Origin: Lachnospiraceae bacterium
Lineage (GTDB): Bacteria; Bacillota; Clostridia; Lachnospirales; Lachnospiraceae
DNA length: 7,830 nucleotides
Direction of reading: 5' to 3'
Assembly (NCBI GenBank): GCA_900770535.1
Contig: CAAHDV010000214.1
Coordinates: 1 to 7,830, forward strand
Positions 7,098 through 7,830 of this stretch are shown here, in pieces (position 1 is the stretch's first letter; every line of letters starts with the position of its first letter). The translations under genes were made by a program, and so were the position numbers. Under the pieces are notes generated by a model. The model had not been told where the DNA came from. It made no database searches and was given only the letters and a program-made list of their open reading frames with translations.

Positions 7098-7163
7098 ATG
7101 ACTTTTGCAGAAATGAAAACATTTTTGAGTGAGCAGGAAGCCGTAATGTCAATGTTGCGTTGA
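7098..7163 (+). CDS. Possible 21-residue small protein or leader peptide
   Basis: ATG 7098 to TGA 7161-7163 encodes 21 residues beginning MTFAEMKTFL and ending SMLR, with an amphipathic, helix-prone pattern. The only ribosome-site candidate is a weak AGG (7090-7092), five bases upstream of the ATG. The start codon falls in the loop of the first predicted hairpin, and the stop lies 12 bases before the terminator stem. It has no membrane helix or signal peptide. It may be a leader peptide, a small protein, the 5' remnant of a larger gene, or chance. I do not recognise it. Confidence 0.25.
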   Translation: MTFAEMKTFLSEQEAVMSMLR

Positions 7164-7175
7164 CTTTGAAAGTAG

Positions 7176-7213
7176 GAGAACAGTTCGGATATATCGGCTG
7201 TTCTCTTTTTTTT
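7176..7213 (+). terminator. Rho-independent terminator
   Basis: GAGAACAG (7176-7183) pairs perfectly with CTGTTCTC (7198-7205) and is followed by eight T (7206-7213). The 14-base loop can add a short inner stem (CGG 7186-7188 with TCG 7194-7196). It closes the small transcription unit starting near 7085 and would also stop any read-through from the nik operon. Confidence 0.9.
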
Positions 7214-7238
7214 ATTTTTAAAACATTAACTCGTTGAA

Positions 7239-7261
7239 GCTTTGCTTGTACACAGTAAAGC
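7239..7261 (+). promoter_or_regulatory. Inverted repeat over the -35 region, possible operator
   Basis: GCTTTGC (7239-7245) and GTAAAGC (7255-7261) form a 7-pair inverted repeat (one G-T in RNA terms) around TTGTACACA. The proposed -35 of the next gene falls in the centre. A repressor or activator site is possible; no known operator consensus was recognised. Confidence 0.3.
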
Positions 7262-7273
7262 ATGGGGGATAAT
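7246..7273 (+). promoter_or_regulatory. Putative promoter of the SBP_bac_3 lipoprotein gene
   Basis: -10 GATAAT (7268-7273) has one mismatch to consensus. The -35 TTGTAC (7246-7251), at 16 bases, is weak, which suits an activator-assisted or regulated promoter. Predicted start is near 7280, giving a short leader of about 24 bases before ATG 7304. Confidence 0.5.
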
Positions 7274-7289
7274 AAAATCACTTATCAAC

Positions 7290-7294
7290 AGGAG
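7290..7294 (+). promoter_or_regulatory. Ribosome binding site AGGAG for the final gene
   Basis: AGGAG lies nine bases before ATG 7304 and selects that start, from which a clean lipoprotein signal peptide is read. Confidence 0.8.
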
Positions 7295-7303
7295 AAGAAA
7301 GGA

Positions 7304-7830
7304 ATGAAAGGAAAGAGAGTGCTTACAAGCATTTTGCTTGTAGGAATTTTAGCGTGCACTCTGACAGGGTGCAGTGATACAGATAGCACGAAAAAAGAAA
7401 CAGAAAAGCCGGTCATCACGCTCGGCAGTGACAGCTATCCACCATACAATTATCTGAATGAGGATGGTGTTCCAACGGGCATAGATGTAGAACTGGCTAC
7501 AGAAGCTTTCAAAAGAATGGGATATCAGGTGGATGTTGTTCGGATCAACTGGGAGGAGAAAAAAGAACTGGTGGAGAGCGGGGAGATTGATTGTATCATG
7601 GGCTGCTTTTCCATGGAAGGACGACTTGATGATTACCGCTGGGCAGGACCGTATATAGCAAGCCGCCAGGTGGTTGCTGTAAATGAGAACAGTGATATCT
7701 ATAAATTGAGTGACCTGGAGGGAAAGAACCTTGCCGTTCAGTCCACAACCAAGCCGGAAGGCATCTTTCTGAACCGGACGGATGAAAGAATTCCAAAGCT
7801 GGGCAATCTGATCAGCCTGGGACACAGGGA
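7304..7830 (+). CDS. SBP_bac_3 family lipoprotein, amino-acid-type binding domain (3' end outside window)
   Basis: 175 codons are visible and the frame is still open at the window end. The signal peptide MKGKRVLTSILLVGILACTLTGC has lipobox LTGC with Cys23, followed by a short Thr/Lys/Glu-rich tether. The binding domain then starts with ITLGSDSYPPYNYLNEDG and GIDVELATEAFKRMGY, the ligand-pocket strand pattern of polar amino acid binding proteins. GEIDCIMGCFSMEGR stands where transport proteins usually have a DxIxxxxxxTxxR motif. YRWAGPYIASRQVVAV and the hinge region DLEGKNLAVQSTT follow. It has its own promoter and follows a terminator, so it is not part of the nik operon. It may be the binding subunit of an amino acid importer. 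It may also be the extracellular sensor end of a larger kinase or diguanylate cyclase, since this SBP subtype occurs in such proteins in Clostridia (recalled, not checked). The missing 3' part would decide. Confidence 0.85.
   Translation, partial: MKGKRVLTSILLVGILACTLTGCSDTDSTKKETEKPVITLGSDSYPPYNYLNEDGVPTGIDVELATEAFKRMGYQVDVVRINWEEKKELVESGEIDCIMGCFSMEGRLDDYRWAGPYIASRQVVAVNENSDIYKLSDLEGKNLAVQSTTKPEGIFLNRTDERIPKLGNLISLGHR

Larger units (their letters stand above)
7085..7213 (+). ncRNA. Candidate small structured RNA or attenuator leader of about 130 bases
   Basis: The segment is bounded by a good promoter and an intrinsic terminator. Three hairpins lie in series: GCGAAA/TTTTGC (7092-7097 with 7103-7108), CAGAAATG/CATTTTTG around an AAAA loop (7108-7115 with 7120-7127, sharing C7108 with the first), and GTCAATG/CGTTGAC around a TTG loop (7148-7154 with 7158-7164). 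CGATATA at its 5' end (7084-7090) is exactly complementary to TATATCG in the terminator loop (7190-7196). It does not match the conserved cores of riboswitch classes I can recall (cyclic-di-GMP I and II, guanidine, tetrahydrofolate). It could instead be the transcript of the short ORF inside it. That something is transcribed here is likely; its identity is unknown. Confidence 0.4.

Noticed and set aside
7085..7170. Cyclic-di-GMP or guanidine riboswitch
   Set aside because: The conserved core sequences of those classes that I can recall are not present, so no riboswitch class is assigned.
1..7830. Mobile elements, CRISPR arrays, tRNA or rRNA genes
   Set aside because: No transposase, integrase, regularly spaced repeat or recognisable structural RNA gene was seen on either strand.

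Overview
The base composition, strong AGGAG-type ribosome binding sites, lipobox signal peptides and protein sequences suggest a chromosomal region of a Gram-positive member of the Clostridia, most likely a Lachnospiraceae-type gut anaerobe. This placement is inferred from sequence style, not from a marker gene. Every gene I can support reads on the + strand.

Positions 1-6977 look like one operon of four genes. The window opens inside larC, whose product inserts nickel into the nickel-pincer cofactor of lactate racemase and related enzymes. Its visible N-terminal end is an extreme histidine-rich segment. After 66 bases comes a lipoprotein solute-binding protein of the nickel/peptide family (NikA-like, 1150-2799). 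Seven bases later is a double ATPase of 695 residues (NikD-NikE fusion, 2807-4894). It overlaps by 11 bases a double permease of 697 residues that starts at GTG 4884 (NikB-NikC fusion, ends 6977). A five-subunit importer is thus packed into three polypeptides. Its position next to larC suggests that it imports the nickel LarC uses. The substrate is inferred from this context and is not proven by the sequence.

Positions 6978-7303 hold no long gene but are structured. They contain a hairpin across the nik stop codon, a good extended -10 promoter (7050-7078), and a roughly 130-base segment with several hairpins and a 21-codon mini-ORF. This ends in a clear intrinsic terminator (7176-7213), which is followed by a second promoter (7246-7273) overlapping an inverted repeat. 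The 7085-7213 segment could be a small RNA, an attenuator leader or a short-peptide gene; I do not recognise it.

From 7304 to the window end runs the 5' part of a separate gene. It encodes a lipoprotein with an amino-acid-type (SBP_bac_3) binding domain, cut off at residue 175. It could be a transporter binding protein or the sensor end of a larger signalling protein.

The features most worth checking are the larC-nik fusion operon, the loss of all four cysteines of the usual Fe-S motif in the first ATPase half, and the structured RNA candidate.
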